From contig NZ_JAHXBU010000091.1 of assembly GCF_020178975.1 (NCBI RefSeq), positions 372,001 to 436,000 of the forward strand: a stretch of DNA of 64,000 nt, read 5' to 3'. Positions 10,245-19,781 of the stretch are shown piece after piece (within the stretch, counting starts at the first letter, position 1; every line of letters begins with the position of its first letter). The notes beneath the pieces were generated by a model, which was given only the letters and a program-made list of their open reading frames with translations, ran no database searches and was not told the origin of the DNA. The stretch comes from Cesiribacter sp. SM1 (GTDB lineage Bacteria > Bacteroidota > Bacteroidia > Cytophagales > Cyclobacteriaceae). Both the position numbers and the translations under genes were made by a program.

Positions 10245-13200
10245 ATGCAGGACGACCAACAGCACACACAAATCCACAAAGACCCCAGGCATACTTTTGT
10301 TGTTGAAAGCTTCAGTCCAGCCGTATTTACAACCCTCTTTATCCTCAACCACAGCAGCGAAGCACTTCCGGCTGGTGGCCGGCACCTGATCCCAGTCGGG
10401 CCTGAAACCATCCGCATCAACCGCGCAGTTTTTGCCGGCACTGTCGCTGCCGATGCTTTTCCGGCGGTGGAGGTGGTGCTGGAGGAAGGCAGGCTCCTGC
10501 TCCATTGCGATTGTGCGGTAAAGAGCAGCAAGCTCTGCGAACACCAGGCGCTGGTGCTCTCCCTTCTAAAGGACTGGCAGGATATCCGTGTTTTCTTTGA
10601 TGCCGAACTGCGCCAGCGAGTGCTGCGGGAAGCAGCAAAGGAGTATGGCCTGGAGGAGGAAAAGGAGCTGGAGGCCCACTTTCTGCTGGAATGGACACCG
10701 CAGGGCCTGGAGATCAGGCCCAGGCGGAAGGAGCTCTTTCCCATCAGCGCCCTTAGCGGCAACAGGATTGCCGAGCAGCTGCTGCCCAAACCCGCTGCTG
10801 TCCTGCCCCTGCTCCCCGAAGGCAGCAGCGGCACTAAAATGATTGTGGTAATGGGCCAGCACCGCTTTTACAACCACCTGAACCTGGAGCTTTACCTGGC
10901 GCCAGTAACCCGCGAGGGAAAACCCAAAAACCCCTTAACACCCCTGGCCCCGCTGGACCTGATCTGGAAAACCGATAAGCAGCAGGAGCTGAAGTTTTAC
11001 TCGGCCATCCAGAAATTTCAGCACAACTTCAATGGCGATAAATCGGCCTCCGACATCGCCGGCCTGAAGGCACTGGTGAAAAATCCCCTGGGACTCGACT
11101 TTTACTACCACGATGCGCGCCTCTCCCACAACATCACGGCCCTATCGCTGGTACCTGTGCAGCTGAAAAGCCTAAGCCCCGAACTCCGCCTCTATGTGCA
11201 CCAGAAGGAGGATTTCTACGAGGTATCTGGCGAGCTGGTGGTGGCCGACAAGGCCCATGCGCTGAACAGCCTGAAGATGCGCTACCAGTATTTTGTGCTG
11301 GTGGGCAGCACCCTCTACCTGATTGACCGGCTGGAGTTCCTGACGGTGATCGATTTCTTTAAGCAGTACAATTACACTCTGCTGATTCACCGCTCTAAAT
11401 TCGAAGAATTTAAGGCAGGCGTACTCGCCCGGCTGGAGCCGCGGGTGCGCATCCACTACACCTACTACAAAAAAGCCACCCGGCAGCAGCTGCAGGAGAT
11501 AGGCTTTGCCAGGGGGCCAGGCAGCACCGGAAGGAACCAGCCCGGCGTTGAATCGCCCGGCGAGGAAACGCCCGGCGTGGAACAGCTCATTTACCTTTCC
11601 GATTCGGAAGCCTGGGTGCTGATTACGCCCGTGATGCGCTACGGCGAGGTGGAAATTCCCATTCTCTCTAAAAAGCAGCTTTATGCCACCGACGCAAAGG
11701 GAAACCCTTTTGCCATGGAGCGCGATGAGGCGGCCGAGCTGGAGTTCCTGTCGCGCCTGCTGCAGCAGCACCCCGATTTTGAGGGGCAGCTCTACGAGCA
11801 GGGCTCTTACCTCTATTTCGATTCGTTTTACCTGCATCGCGAACGCTTCCTCGACGAAAACTGGTTCCTCGATGCTTTTGAGGCCTGGCAGCAGCAGGGC
11901 ATTAAGGTGCTGGGCTTTAACCAGCTTAGCAAAAATAAGCTGAACCCCAACAAGGCAAAGGTATCGGTACACGTAAACAGCGGTGTAGACTGGTTCGATA
12001 CGCACCTGGAGGTAAACTTCGGCGGACAAAAGGCTACGCTGAAGCACCTGCAGAAAGCCCTGCGCAACCGAAGCAGGTTTGTGCAGCTGGACGATGGCAC
12101 CCAGGGACTGCTGCCGGCCGAATGGATCGAGCGTCTTTCAAAATTCTTCGAGGCCGGCGAGGTGGTAGATGACCTGCTGCGCACGCCTAAATCAGGGTTC
12201 AGGACCATAAGTGAGCTGTACGAAGAAGAAATGCTCACCGGGGAAGTTAAAAATGAAATTGCCCAGATCGAAGAGAAGCTGAAGAGCTTTGAGCAAATAG
12301 CAAGCGTGGCCCCTCCGGCAGGCCTGAATGCCAGCCTCCGCACCTACCAGAAGCAGGGCCTCAACTGGCTCAACTTCCTGGACGAATGGGGCTTTGGCGG
12401 CATCCTGGCCGACGATATGGGCCTGGGCAAAACCCTGCAGATGCTGGCCTTCCTGCTCCACCAGCGCGAAAAGGGAAATACTTCCGCCAACCTGGTGGTG
12501 GTGCCTACCACCCTTATCTTTAACTGGCAGGCCGAGGTGTCAAAGTTTGCCCCCTGCCTCCGGGTGCTCACCCTCTGGGGCCCCGGCAGGGTAAAGGCTG
12601 TGGAGGAGTTTGAAGACTATGAGCTGGTGCTAACCTCTTACGGCACCCTGCTGCAGGATGTCCGTTTCCTGAAAAAGTACCGCTTTAACTATGTGGTGCT
12701 GGACGAGTCGCAGGCTATTAAGAACCCAGAAACCCAGCGCTACAAAGCGGCCCGCCTGCTGCAGGCGCGCAACCGCCTGGTGATGACGGGCACACCGCTG
12801 GAAAACAACACCTTCGACCTCTACGCCCAGCTCTCCTTTGTGAACCCGGGCCTGCTGGGCAGCAAACAGCATTTTAAGGAGCAGTTTTCGGCCCGCATCG
12901 ACAAGTTCAAGGACAGCCGCAAAGCGCGTGAGCTCCAGCAGAAGATCAGCCCCTTTATCCTCCGCCGCACCAAGGAAGGTGTGGCGCCCGAGCTTCCGGA
13001 AAAAACAGAGATGCTGATCCTTTGTGAAATGGGGCCGGAGCAGCGCCGGGTGTACAACGCCTATGCAAAGGAGTTCCGCGACTTCCTGCTCCAGAAAAGC
13101 GAGGGCGACATTGACCGCAACAGCCTCCATGTGCTGCAGGGGCTCACCAAGCTGCGTCAGATCTGCAACTCCCCCCTCCTGCTCAACGATGCCCAGTTTT

Positions 13201-13715
13201 ACAGCAGCGCCTCTGCCAAAATAGAAGTACTGCTGGAGCAGATCGAAAGCAAAGCACCACACCACAAGATCCTGGTCTTTTCCCAGTTTGTGGCCATGCT
13301 GGAGCTGATAAAAAAAGAGCTGGAGGCGCGGAATATCCCCTACGAGTACCTCACCGGCCAGACCCGCAACCGGCAGGGCAAGGTAGAGGCTTTCCAAAAC
13401 AATAGCAGTGTCCGTGTTTTCCTCATCAGCCTCAAAGCAGGGGGCACCGGCCTCAACCTCACCGAAGCCGACTATGTATACCTGGTAGACCCCTGGTGGA
13501 ATCCTGCCGTAGAAGCCCAGGCCATAGACCGCACCCACCGCATTGGCCAGCAGAAGAAAGTGGTAGCCATCAGGCTAGTCACCCCCGACACCATTGAAGA
13601 GAAAATGATGCGCCTGCAGGAAGATAAAGCCGCTTTAGCCGGTGACCTGGTGAAGGCGGATGCGGGTGGACTAAAGAGTTTGACAAGGGAGGAGTTGCTT
13701 GGGTTGCTGGGGTAA
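10245..13715 (+). CDS. SWIM zinc finger / SNF2-family DEAD-like helicase
   Basis: The 1156-residue protein is a bacterial SWI2/SNF2 ATPase. A SWIM-type zinc motif (C88-x-C90 ... C98-x-H100) lies near the N-terminus, followed by a long helicase-associated region. The two-lobed motor begins near residue 700: Walker A DDMGLGKT near 722-729, the DESQ form of motif II near 819, MTGTPLENN (motif III) and the motif VI segment QAIDRTHRIGQ near 1092-1102. Such proteins are ATP-driven DNA translocases that remodel nucleoprotein complexes. The GC-rich codon usage and wide occurrence in Bacteroidetes suggest a resident gene. A damaged copy of its last ~290 bp lies at 16862-17143. Confidence 0.93.
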   Translation: MQDDQQHTQIHKDPRHTFVVESFSPAVFTTLFILNHSSEALPAGGRHLIPVGPETIRINRAVFAGTVAADAFPAVEVVLEEGRLLLHCDCAVKSSKLCEHQALVLSLLKDWQDIRVFFDAELRQRVLREAAKEYGLEEEKELEAHFLLEWTPQGLEIRPRRKELFPISALSGNRIAEQLLPKPAAVLPLLPEGSSGTKMIVVMGQHRFYNHLNLELYLAPVTREGKPKNPLTPLAPLDLIWKTDKQQELKFYSAIQKFQHNFNGDKSASDIAGLKALVKNPLGLDFYYHDARLSHNITALSLVPVQLKSLSPELRLYVHQKEDFYEVSGELVVADKAHALNSLKMRYQYFVLVGSTLYLIDRLEFLTVIDFFKQYNYTLLIHRSKFEEFKAGVLARLEPRVRIHYTYYKKATRQQLQEIGFARGPGSTGRNQPGVESPGEETPGVEQLIYLSDSEAWVLITPVMRYGEVEIPILSKKQLYATDAKGNPFAMERDEAAELEFLSRLLQQHPDFEGQLYEQGSYLYFDSFYLHRERFLDENWFLDAFEAWQQQGIKVLGFNQLSKNKLNPNKAKVSVHVNSGVDWFDTHLEVNFGGQKATLKHLQKALRNRSRFVQLDDGTQGLLPAEWIERLSKFFEAGEVVDDLLRTPKSGFRTISELYEEEMLTGEVKNEIAQIEEKLKSFEQIASVAPPAGLNASLRTYQKQGLNWLNFLDEWGFGGILADDMGLGKTLQMLAFLLHQREKGNTSANLVVVPTTLIFNWQAEVSKFAPCLRVLTLWGPGRVKAVEEFEDYELVLTSYGTLLQDVRFLKKYRFNYVVLDESQAIKNPETQRYKAARLLQARNRLVMTGTPLENNTFDLYAQLSFVNPGLLGSKQHFKEQFSARIDKFKDSRKARELQQKISPFILRRTKEGVAPELPEKTEMLILCEMGPEQRRVYNAYAKEFRDFLLQKSEGDIDRNSLHVLQGLTKLRQICNSPLLLNDAQFYSSASAKIEVLLEQIESKAPHHKILVFSQFVAMLELIKKELEARNIPYEYLTGQTRNRQGKVEAFQNNSSVRVFLISLKAGGTGLNLTEADYVYLVDPWWNPAVEAQAIDRTHRIGQQKKVVAIRLVTPDTIEEKMMRLQEDKAALAGDLVKADAGGLKSLTREELLGLLG

Positions 13716-13884
13716 ACACAGTTAACAAAACGAAAGAAGCAGCAATCAAAACAGCTAGAAGAAAGTGCACTGTATTGTATAATCAATTACGGTCAAGCTA
13801 AACAAAATGAAAACATAATGTATTACTATTTATTAGAACAAAAGCTGCAGAATACACTTCTAAAACCAAATTTATAAACTAGTA

Positions 13885-16815
13885 ATGCAAAAAGCTTTAC
13901 CCTTTCTCTTCCTCCTTTACTTCATAGCATTTGGTCTGAACGCACAAACACAACTCACCAATATCACATCACAGGCAGGCGATAAAGGTTCCCGTCCGAT
14001 GAAATTTATCGAGCTAAACAACATGCTCTTTTTCATTGCCGGCACCACTACCGAAGGCAGAGAATTGTGGGTGAGCGATGGCACCGCAGCGAACACCAGA
14101 TTGCTGAAAGATATCTATCCGGGATGGGAAAGCGGCCTTGATTCAAATTTGGAGCAGGGGTATGCCATCCTGAATGACAAATTATATTTTATAGCCAATG
14201 ATGGCGAACACGGAAATCAGATCTGGGCAACAGACGGCACTCCGGAAGGAACACATCGAATAACAGATCAGCCAATACTGAATTATCTTAAACTAGCCGT
14301 AGCAGGTGATTATCTCTACTTTCTGGTAATGGAAAATGATGGTTTACAGGTTTGGAAAAGTGATGGAACCCGCCAGGGCACACAATTAGTAAAAGGGGGC
14401 ATTGATTACTGGAATGGTCCTTCATTTCTTGGAGAAGCGGATGGACACCTCCTGTTTACCTTTCAGCCAAATGAAAAAAATTATTCCAGGGTATGGAGAA
14501 GTGATGGCACTGAAGCCGGCACATACCCTATCACAGAAGGAGTAGATGGTAATGGAGCAACTCCAGCAGGCACCACAGGCTTAACACAATATATCGAATA
14601 CAAGGGAGATCTGTACTTCGTAGCAAAAAGCAGCGACATCTTTTCTGATCCGGTAAACGTTGGTATTGTGAAAACAAGCCCTGACAAGAAGAGTGTAATT
14701 TCTGTAAAAGCAGTTCATGAGGGCAGCTATGCACTCATTAATTTTGCCGATGTGGCACTGGTGAATAATAAACTGTACTTTTCATTTTTTGAACGGGAGA
14801 ACAATCACTTTTTTATCTGGGAATCAGATGGCACAACAGAAGGAACGAAAAAGATCTACGATGAACATAGCTCCAGCTTCTTTATGCCTTCAAATATCAG
14901 CACCGATGGCAGGCATTTAGTTTTTACCGGCAAGAGTACAGAAGGAAGTACAGCACTCCTGAAAATGGATCTGGAGAATTATGACCTTACCGAAGTAAAG
15001 CAATTTGATACAGAATCAATCCCCCCTTCCCCCTACACTTCCTTCAAGGGGAATGTCATTACCAAAACAGCGGATGACTATTTTCACATAGCACTTACTA
15101 CTTCGAGTACCACCCCACGTTCAGAGAGCTGGTTTTCTGATTTGACACCAGAAAATACTGTAAAAAGCAATGAGTTGGATAACTTGTGGGAAATTAAGGT
15201 ATTTAACGAACACGTTTATTTTGAAGGCCACAATGATGAGACCGGAGAAGAACTCTGGAAAACAGATGGCCATTTCTCAAAGCTGGAACTGCTTGCCAAC
15301 ATCAACACCACCAAATATGGCTTTATGGATCATACTTCTGATTTTTCAGAAGTAGCTGTTCTAGGGGATAAAATAATTTTCAGGGCATATGATGGCCATA
15401 GCGGCTCGGAACTATGGGTTTATGATACTTCTAATGATGATTATTATTTGCTTAAAGATATTCTGGAAGGAGAAAAAAGCGCTTTACCCTCAGACTTTTT
15501 TAAATTTAAGGACCAACTGTTTTTTGTAGCTAACTCTAAAGAACATGGCAGAGAACTTTGGCGCACAGACGGTACTCCTGCAGGCACCCTACTCCTGCAG
15601 GATCTTTTCCCAGGAACTGCCTCATCCGAACCATATCTTTTCATGCCTCTGAAGGATAAGCTATACTTTATAGCCAATACCGACTATCATACCCACCTAT
15701 ATGCAACTGATGGAATAACTGTAGCGTCAATTAAAGACTTGGGAAAGTATCCATGGCCGGGAATCATCCATTTTTGGAAAAGTGTTGCTTCTGATGATGC
15801 TATCTATTTTACTGCTGATGGATTTAAGGGGGACATGCTCTGGACGAGCGATGGCACAACAGAAGGTACCACCCCTGTCAAAGATTTTTTTGCGATAGAT
15901 CATTTAACAGCTATGAATGGAAAACTATTCTTTTCAGCTGCTGAAGATTATGGCTTAGAAAGAGAACTTTGGATCAGTGATGGCAGTGAAGCAGGAACAA
16001 AACCGTTTAAGGATTCAGGGGAGGCTAGTTTTATCTCTCCTACCAACCTGTACGCTTATGAGGATTTGCTCATTTTTACAGCAACAGACAAAACCGGTAG
16101 TGCCTTATGGCGAACAGATGGCACTGCAGAGGAAACTTACAAGATTGCAGCTATAAAAACTGCACCATCACTATACTACAACAGAGCTGATTTTACTTTG
16201 TTAAATGGAGTATTATTCTTCTCTGCTTATGATGCCTCCCACGGCACTGAACTATGGAAAACAGATGGCACTGCTGAAGGAACAGCTATAGTCATGGACA
16301 TACATGAAGGTGCCACAGGCTCTTTTCCACAGCACCTGCACAGCAATAGAGAACACCTGTACTTTACTGCCTATACGCCTGAAGGAGGCCAGGAAGTCTG
16401 GGTTTCCAGGGGAACCGCCGCCACCACCCAGCTGCTTTACGACCTGAATGCTGGTAGTACTGGCACAAGGCCCTCTAACTATATGTTTGTGAATAACGAG
16501 CTGTATTTTATAGCTGAATCAGTGGATGCAGCTGGTCGTCAGCTTTGGAAAGGCGAAAGCAAGGTTACCGGTATAGATGAACCTGACACAAATGAACTAC
16601 TGACCCTGTATCCGAATCCCGCATCAGATTTTATCAATATTGAAGGGGGGCAACATCAGTTTCAAAGCATAAAAATATACAACCTCATAGGGCAGTCCAT
16701 CATCAGTCTGCCCCGGACCGATCGTGTCTATGTTGGCGATTTAAGTCCCGGAATATATTTACTGGTGACGGAATCAGCTAGCCAGAAGCATATCGTCCGT
16801 TTTATCAAAGAATAA
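13885..16815 (+). CDS. T9SS-secreted ELWxxDGT-repeat protein
   Basis: The 976-residue protein starts with a signal peptide (LPFLFLLYFIAFGLNAQ). It consists of more than a dozen repeats with the pattern [E/Q][L/I]W-x-[ST]-DG-T-x-x-GT, such as RELWVSDGTAANT and HGRELWRTDGTPAGT, interspersed with LYFxAND-type strands, which suggests a large beta-propeller or solenoid. The last ~75 residues form a type IX secretion sorting domain, from TLYPNPASDFINIEG through YNLIGQSI to the terminal KHIVRFIKE. It is therefore exported to the cell surface or released. The binding partner is unknown. The gene lies between the SNF2 helicase and the duplicated helicase tail. Confidence 0.92.
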   Translation: MQKALPFLFLLYFIAFGLNAQTQLTNITSQAGDKGSRPMKFIELNNMLFFIAGTTTEGRELWVSDGTAANTRLLKDIYPGWESGLDSNLEQGYAILNDKLYFIANDGEHGNQIWATDGTPEGTHRITDQPILNYLKLAVAGDYLYFLVMENDGLQVWKSDGTRQGTQLVKGGIDYWNGPSFLGEADGHLLFTFQPNEKNYSRVWRSDGTEAGTYPITEGVDGNGATPAGTTGLTQYIEYKGDLYFVAKSSDIFSDPVNVGIVKTSPDKKSVISVKAVHEGSYALINFADVALVNNKLYFSFFERENNHFFIWESDGTTEGTKKIYDEHSSSFFMPSNISTDGRHLVFTGKSTEGSTALLKMDLENYDLTEVKQFDTESIPPSPYTSFKGNVITKTADDYFHIALTTSSTTPRSESWFSDLTPENTVKSNELDNLWEIKVFNEHVYFEGHNDETGEELWKTDGHFSKLELLANINTTKYGFMDHTSDFSEVAVLGDKIIFRAYDGHSGSELWVYDTSNDDYYLLKDILEGEKSALPSDFFKFKDQLFFVANSKEHGRELWRTDGTPAGTLLLQDLFPGTASSEPYLFMPLKDKLYFIANTDYHTHLYATDGITVASIKDLGKYPWPGIIHFWKSVASDDAIYFTADGFKGDMLWTSDGTTEGTTPVKDFFAIDHLTAMNGKLFFSAAEDYGLERELWISDGSEAGTKPFKDSGEASFISPTNLYAYEDLLIFTATDKTGSALWRTDGTAEETYKIAAIKTAPSLYYNRADFTLLNGVLFFSAYDASHGTELWKTDGTAEGTAIVMDIHEGATGSFPQHLHSNREHLYFTAYTPEGGQEVWVSRGTAATTQLLYDLNAGSTGTRPSNYMFVNNELYFIAESVDAAGRQLWKGESKVTGIDEPDTNELLTLYPNPASDFINIEGGQHQFQSIKIYNLIGQSIISLPRTDRVYVGDLSPGIYLLVTESASQKHIVRFIKE

Positions 16816-16823
16816 GGAGGGGC

Positions 16824-16860
16824 GTGTAAGGCGACAGTATACAAACCGCTCGCCTTACAC
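16824..16860 (+). terminator. Hairpin after the ELWxxDGT gene
   Basis: A perfect 11-bp stem (GTGTAAGGCGA, 16824-16834, with TCGCCTTACAC, 16850-16860) begins 9 bp after the stop codon. No T-tract follows, and the stem ends exactly at the junction with the duplicated helicase sequence. Confidence 0.6.
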
Positions 16861-16861
16861 A

Positions 16862-17143
16862 CCTCAAAGCCTGCGCCACCACCCCCTCACCGAAGCCGAT
16901 TATGTGTACCTGGTAGACCCCCGGCGGAACCCTGCCGTAGAGGCCCAGGCCATAGACCGCAGCCACCGCATTGGCCAGCAAAAGAAAGTAGTAGCAGTAA
17001 GGTTAGTGACCCCCGATACCATCGAAGAGAAAATGATGCTCCTGCAGGAAAGCAAAGCTGTCCTGGCCTGTGATCTGGTGAAGGCAGATACGGGTGGGCT
17101 GAAGAGTTTGACCAGGGAGGAGTTGCTGGGGTTGCTGGGGTGA
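16862..17143 (+). pseudogene. Decayed duplicate of the SNF2 helicase 3' end
   Basis: This stretch matches the final ~290 bp of the helicase gene at 10245-13715, from the CCTCAAAGC of motif V through motif VI (here QAIDRSHRIGQ) to the identical C-terminus SLTREELLGLLG. The copy differs by scattered substitutions (for example DPRRNPA for DPWWNPA) and by a net 4-base deletion near 16870-16885 that breaks the frame at its left end. A GTG-initiated ORF of 79 codons remains (16904-17143) but lacks every other helicase part. It is a relic of a tandem duplication or of a lost paralogue, not a functional gene. Confidence 0.85.
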
Positions 17144-17171
17144 GATATTTGGTAAAATTGCGCTTTGAGTT

Positions 17172-17195
17172 CTGTTTAACAAATGGTATGTTAGC
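17172..17195. repeat. Copy 1 of a recurring boundary motif
   Basis: This copy fits TWTAACAAATGRTANNTTA, with CTGT-T before the core and GC after it. Over 24 bases it is identical at 21 positions to the copy at 31614-31637, and it shares its core with 24754-24772. It lies 28 bp after the helicase relic and about 100 bp before the membrane-protein gene. Confidence 0.5.
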
Positions 17196-17298
17196 TACAG
17201 CAATTATAAAAGCATTTCAACAGCACCAGCAGTGATATCCATGATACTTGGATACAATCAGACTAACCAGTTGATATAAAGTAGTTAGTAGCTAAACC

Positions 17299-17934
17299 AT
17301 GGAACAAAAAACACTCAAGTATCTAAGAATTTTTATTCCGGGTGTTATGATTTTACTAGGGGGTTATCCTATATACTATCACTATTTTGCAGAAGCCTAT
17401 GATTTGAGTGGACTAAACGTAACTTATGCCACATACCTTTCGGTACTATTAGGAGCGATTTATTATCAACTTGACATACAGAGACTCATAACTAAACCAT
17501 CACATTATTTCATCACAAATAATATACTAAATAAATTGATAAAAGCATATGACAGAGAAGTTTCAAAAAACGAAAAGAAAAGTTTAGTTTTTAAGGATAA
17601 TTATATGACAGTTTTTTATCATATAATTGATAATGATGAGTCTTTAAAAAGAAAGGGAGAAAATGTTAGATTTAATGGTATTTTTTGGACCTCTACAGCC
17701 GATTCATTCTTAATAAATATGACATTCTATTTTTTGTATGCATATTTCCCGCAATTAATCGATGTCATACTCTTAAGAAAAATATTTTTATTCGCAGCGA
17801 TCATTTCTCTTGCACTCCATATAATTTCAGTGATAAAACACATTCGTTTATCTAATAAACAATTGAATCCAATTGTACATGACAAGAACCTTTCGTTAAA
17901 AGTAAAAAACAAATTCGATGAAATTTTGCACTAG
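17299..17934 (+). CDS. Four-helix membrane protein paired with a DndC-like enzyme
   Basis: I do not recognise this 211-residue protein. Four hydrophobic segments are visible at about residues 9-29, 41-56, 131-150 and 161-180. They form two hairpins separated by a charged ~75-residue loop (57-130) that carries the distinctive SLKRKGENVRFNGIFWTSTAD; a basic, probably cytoplasmic tail of about 30 residues ends the protein. There is no signal peptide. Its 3' end overlaps the start of the DndC-like gene by 17 bases, so the two are translationally linked and probably work together. The codons are far AT-richer than in the helicase region, consistent with acquisition. A membrane-bound effector or anchor for its partner is inference only. 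Confidence 0.7.
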   Translation: MEQKTLKYLRIFIPGVMILLGGYPIYYHYFAEAYDLSGLNVTYATYLSVLLGAIYYQLDIQRLITKPSHYFITNNILNKLIKAYDREVSKNEKKSLVFKDNYMTVFYHIIDNDESLKRKGENVRFNGIFWTSTADSFLINMTFYFLYAYFPQLIDVILLRKIFLFAAIISLALHIISVIKHIRLSNKQLNPIVHDKNLSLKVKNKFDEILH

Positions 17935-18988
17935 CTGCTTAACCCCAATTTTAGCGAAAGATTCTGATGCTATTGAAGTAATAAAGCAGGAATATATAAA
18001 AGATGATGTTCCTTGGTTTGTTGGATTCAGTGGTGGAAAAGATTCATCAGCACTACTTAAACTGTTAATAATAGCTTTATCCCAGCTTAACAAGCCTCAC
18101 AAATTAATCAATGTTCTGTATTGTGATACCGGAGTTGAAAACCCCATCATTACTACTTATGTATATTCGACAATAAACCGGTTACGAGTAGAATGCAATG
18201 CACTTAACCTTCCGATTATATTTGAAGTTGCTGTTCCAAAACTTGATGATAGATTCTTTGTAAAGGTAATAGGGCGAGGTTATCCTTCTCCAACCAATAT
18301 TTTTAGGTGGTGCACCGATAAGTTGAGGATCAACCCAATCAAAACTATCATCAATAAAAATTCAAATGCTATAATATTACTAGGTATTAGGAAAGGTGAA
18401 AGTGAACAAAGAGATAGGACTATAACTAAGCATAGAACTAGCACTGAATACTATTTGAAACAAAGCGGCTCCAATAATAGACTTATTTTTAGCCCTATAA
18501 TAAACCATAATATCAAAGATGTTTGGTCAACGATAAAATTCAATGAGTTTCCATACAGTATTGATCATACAATACTAGGTGCTTTATACAAAGATGCAGG
18601 TTCAGAATGCCCTGTATATAGGGAACTTCCGGGTAAGTCATGTGGAAGTAGCCGCTTTGGATGCTGGGTTTGCACAGTTGTAAGAAAAGATAAATCCATT
18701 TCACATATGATTGAGAACGGATATAATGAACTTGAGGAACTACATAAGTTTAGAAATTGGCTAGCAGAGTTCCGAGATAATGTTTTATACAGATGCACAC
18801 AAAGACGCAATGGACAAAATGGATTGGGTCCCATTACTATTGAAGGCAGGAAGTTGATACTTCATAAGTTAACAGAGGCAGAGAATATATCTGGCTTAAA
18901 GTTGATTACAGATGAAGAATTATCTCGGATAAAGGAACTCTGGGACATAGATCTCAATAATGAAAAATATATTGAAAATATTATTTAA
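17918..18988 (+). CDS. DndC-like PP-loop (PAPS reductase family) sulfurtransferase
   Basis: The 356-residue protein has the N-type ATP pyrophosphatase loop SGGKDS at residues 38-43, WCTDKLRINP at 131-140, LLGIRKGESEQR at 154-165 and a cysteine cluster C231, C242, C249, C252 in the context SCGSSRFGCWVCTVV. With C132 this matches the Fe-S-binding layout of DndC, which activates sulfur for DNA phosphorothioation. The C-terminal RRNGQNGLGPITIEGRK also resembles DndC. It is shorter than typical DndC (roughly 450-550 residues) and begins with an extra FCTSC motif. No dndA, B, D or E neighbour is present; the only partner is the overlapping membrane-protein gene. DNA, RNA or nucleotide modification is possible. 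Confidence 0.85.
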   Translation: MKFCTSCLTPILAKDSDAIEVIKQEYIKDDVPWFVGFSGGKDSSALLKLLIIALSQLNKPHKLINVLYCDTGVENPIITTYVYSTINRLRVECNALNLPIIFEVAVPKLDDRFFVKVIGRGYPSPTNIFRWCTDKLRINPIKTIINKNSNAIILLGIRKGESEQRDRTITKHRTSTEYYLKQSGSNNRLIFSPIINHNIKDVWSTIKFNEFPYSIDHTILGALYKDAGSECPVYRELPGKSCGSSRFGCWVCTVVRKDKSISHMIENGYNELEELHKFRNWLAEFRDNVLYRCTQRRNGQNGLGPITIEGRKLILHKLTEAENISGLKLITDEELSRIKELWDIDLNNEKYIENII

Positions 18989-19073
18989 ATAAGCATATCA
19001 TAACTCTCAAAAAGAGGTGTAGAATATTTATTTAGAAAAATACAAGTTTTACTGTAGTAAATTCTCCCCGCTA

Positions 19074-19102
19074 GTGCGAGCTTGTAGCTCGTTCCTACTA
19101 AT
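19074..19102. repeat. Short palindromic REP-like sequence
   Basis: The GCGAGCTTGTAGCTCGT palindrome, with 5-bp arms CGAGC/GCTCG around TTGTA, lies in the 186-bp gap after the DndC-like gene. It looks like a fragment of a dispersed palindromic repeat. A weaker hairpin (GAGAAA/TTTCTC, 19146-19164) follows just before the next gene. Confidence 0.4.
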
Positions 19103-19174
19103 TACTAACAAAGCAGTAAGAAGTACCTAAGCATACACAGCTTTTGAGAAACGTATAATTTCTCCTTTCAACCA

Positions 19175-19720
19175 ATGAAAAAAGCACTATTCCTCCTATT
19201 ATTAATAACAAGTGCCTGTAAAACCTCTACGCTTGCGCCTGATCAGGCTATAGAAAAGCTGGGGCCTAATCCACATATGCAGATAGATGATAAGGCATTA
19301 GCCTCTCCTGCTGAAGTACAGAACTATGACGCGAAAGACATTGCTTCTGTGGAAACAATCTATGGTAGGAATGCTACAGCTATATTTGGTGATAAAGCTA
19401 AAGATGGGGCCGTAGTCATTGTAACAAAGAGCTACGCCAGAGAAAAATACAGAACTTTCTTCTCTTCTGTTTCTAAGGAATATAACGAAGTAATCGATGA
19501 GGTGAATGAGGATGATATACAGTATATCCTAAACGATAATGTGTTGGTGAATGATTTTGAGGGAGACCTGTCCACCATCAATAAAAAGAGATTGAAGAAG
19601 ATTACCATCATCAATCAGGCTGAACTGGAAAGTAAGTACGGTACTATTGATAAAAAAGTAGGTGTCGTTATCAGCGCTACACCACCCGCTAACCTGCATA
19701 ACGCTAAAAAGAAATTCTAA
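19175..19720 (+). CDS. Lipoprotein with two TonB-plug-like motifs
   Basis: The 181-residue protein has a lipoprotein signal peptide (LLLLITSACK). Two segments resemble the plug motif of SusC/RagA receptors. The first is IASVETIYGRNATAIFGDKA continuing to GAVVIVTK (near residues 61-90); the second, more diverged, is LKKITIINQAELESKYGTID continuing to KVGVVISAT (near 137-167). In SusC plugs the equivalent sequence is close to IESIEVLKDASATAIYG followed by a GVILITTK strand. There is no beta-barrel. It is probably anchored in the outer or inner membrane with the plug-like units free. The function is unknown. The next gene encodes a protein of the same design. Confidence 0.72.
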   Translation: MKKALFLLLLITSACKTSTLAPDQAIEKLGPNPHMQIDDKALASPAEVQNYDAKDIASVETIYGRNATAIFGDKAKDGAVVIVTKSYAREKYRTFFSSVSKEYNEVIDEVNEDDIQYILNDNVLVNDFEGDLSTINKKRLKKITIINQAELESKYGTIDKKVGVVISATPPANLHNAKKKF

Positions 19721-19781
19721 AGCAACTTTCCTGTGTAGCGTATCTGTTGAAAGCAGTTTAATCTATTCTATCTTCTCTTTA

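Noticed and set aside
11172-12047. 291-codon minus-strand frame within the SNF2 gene, and a similar one at 12630-13538
   Set aside because: Both are shadows of the helicase frame, with no family motifs.
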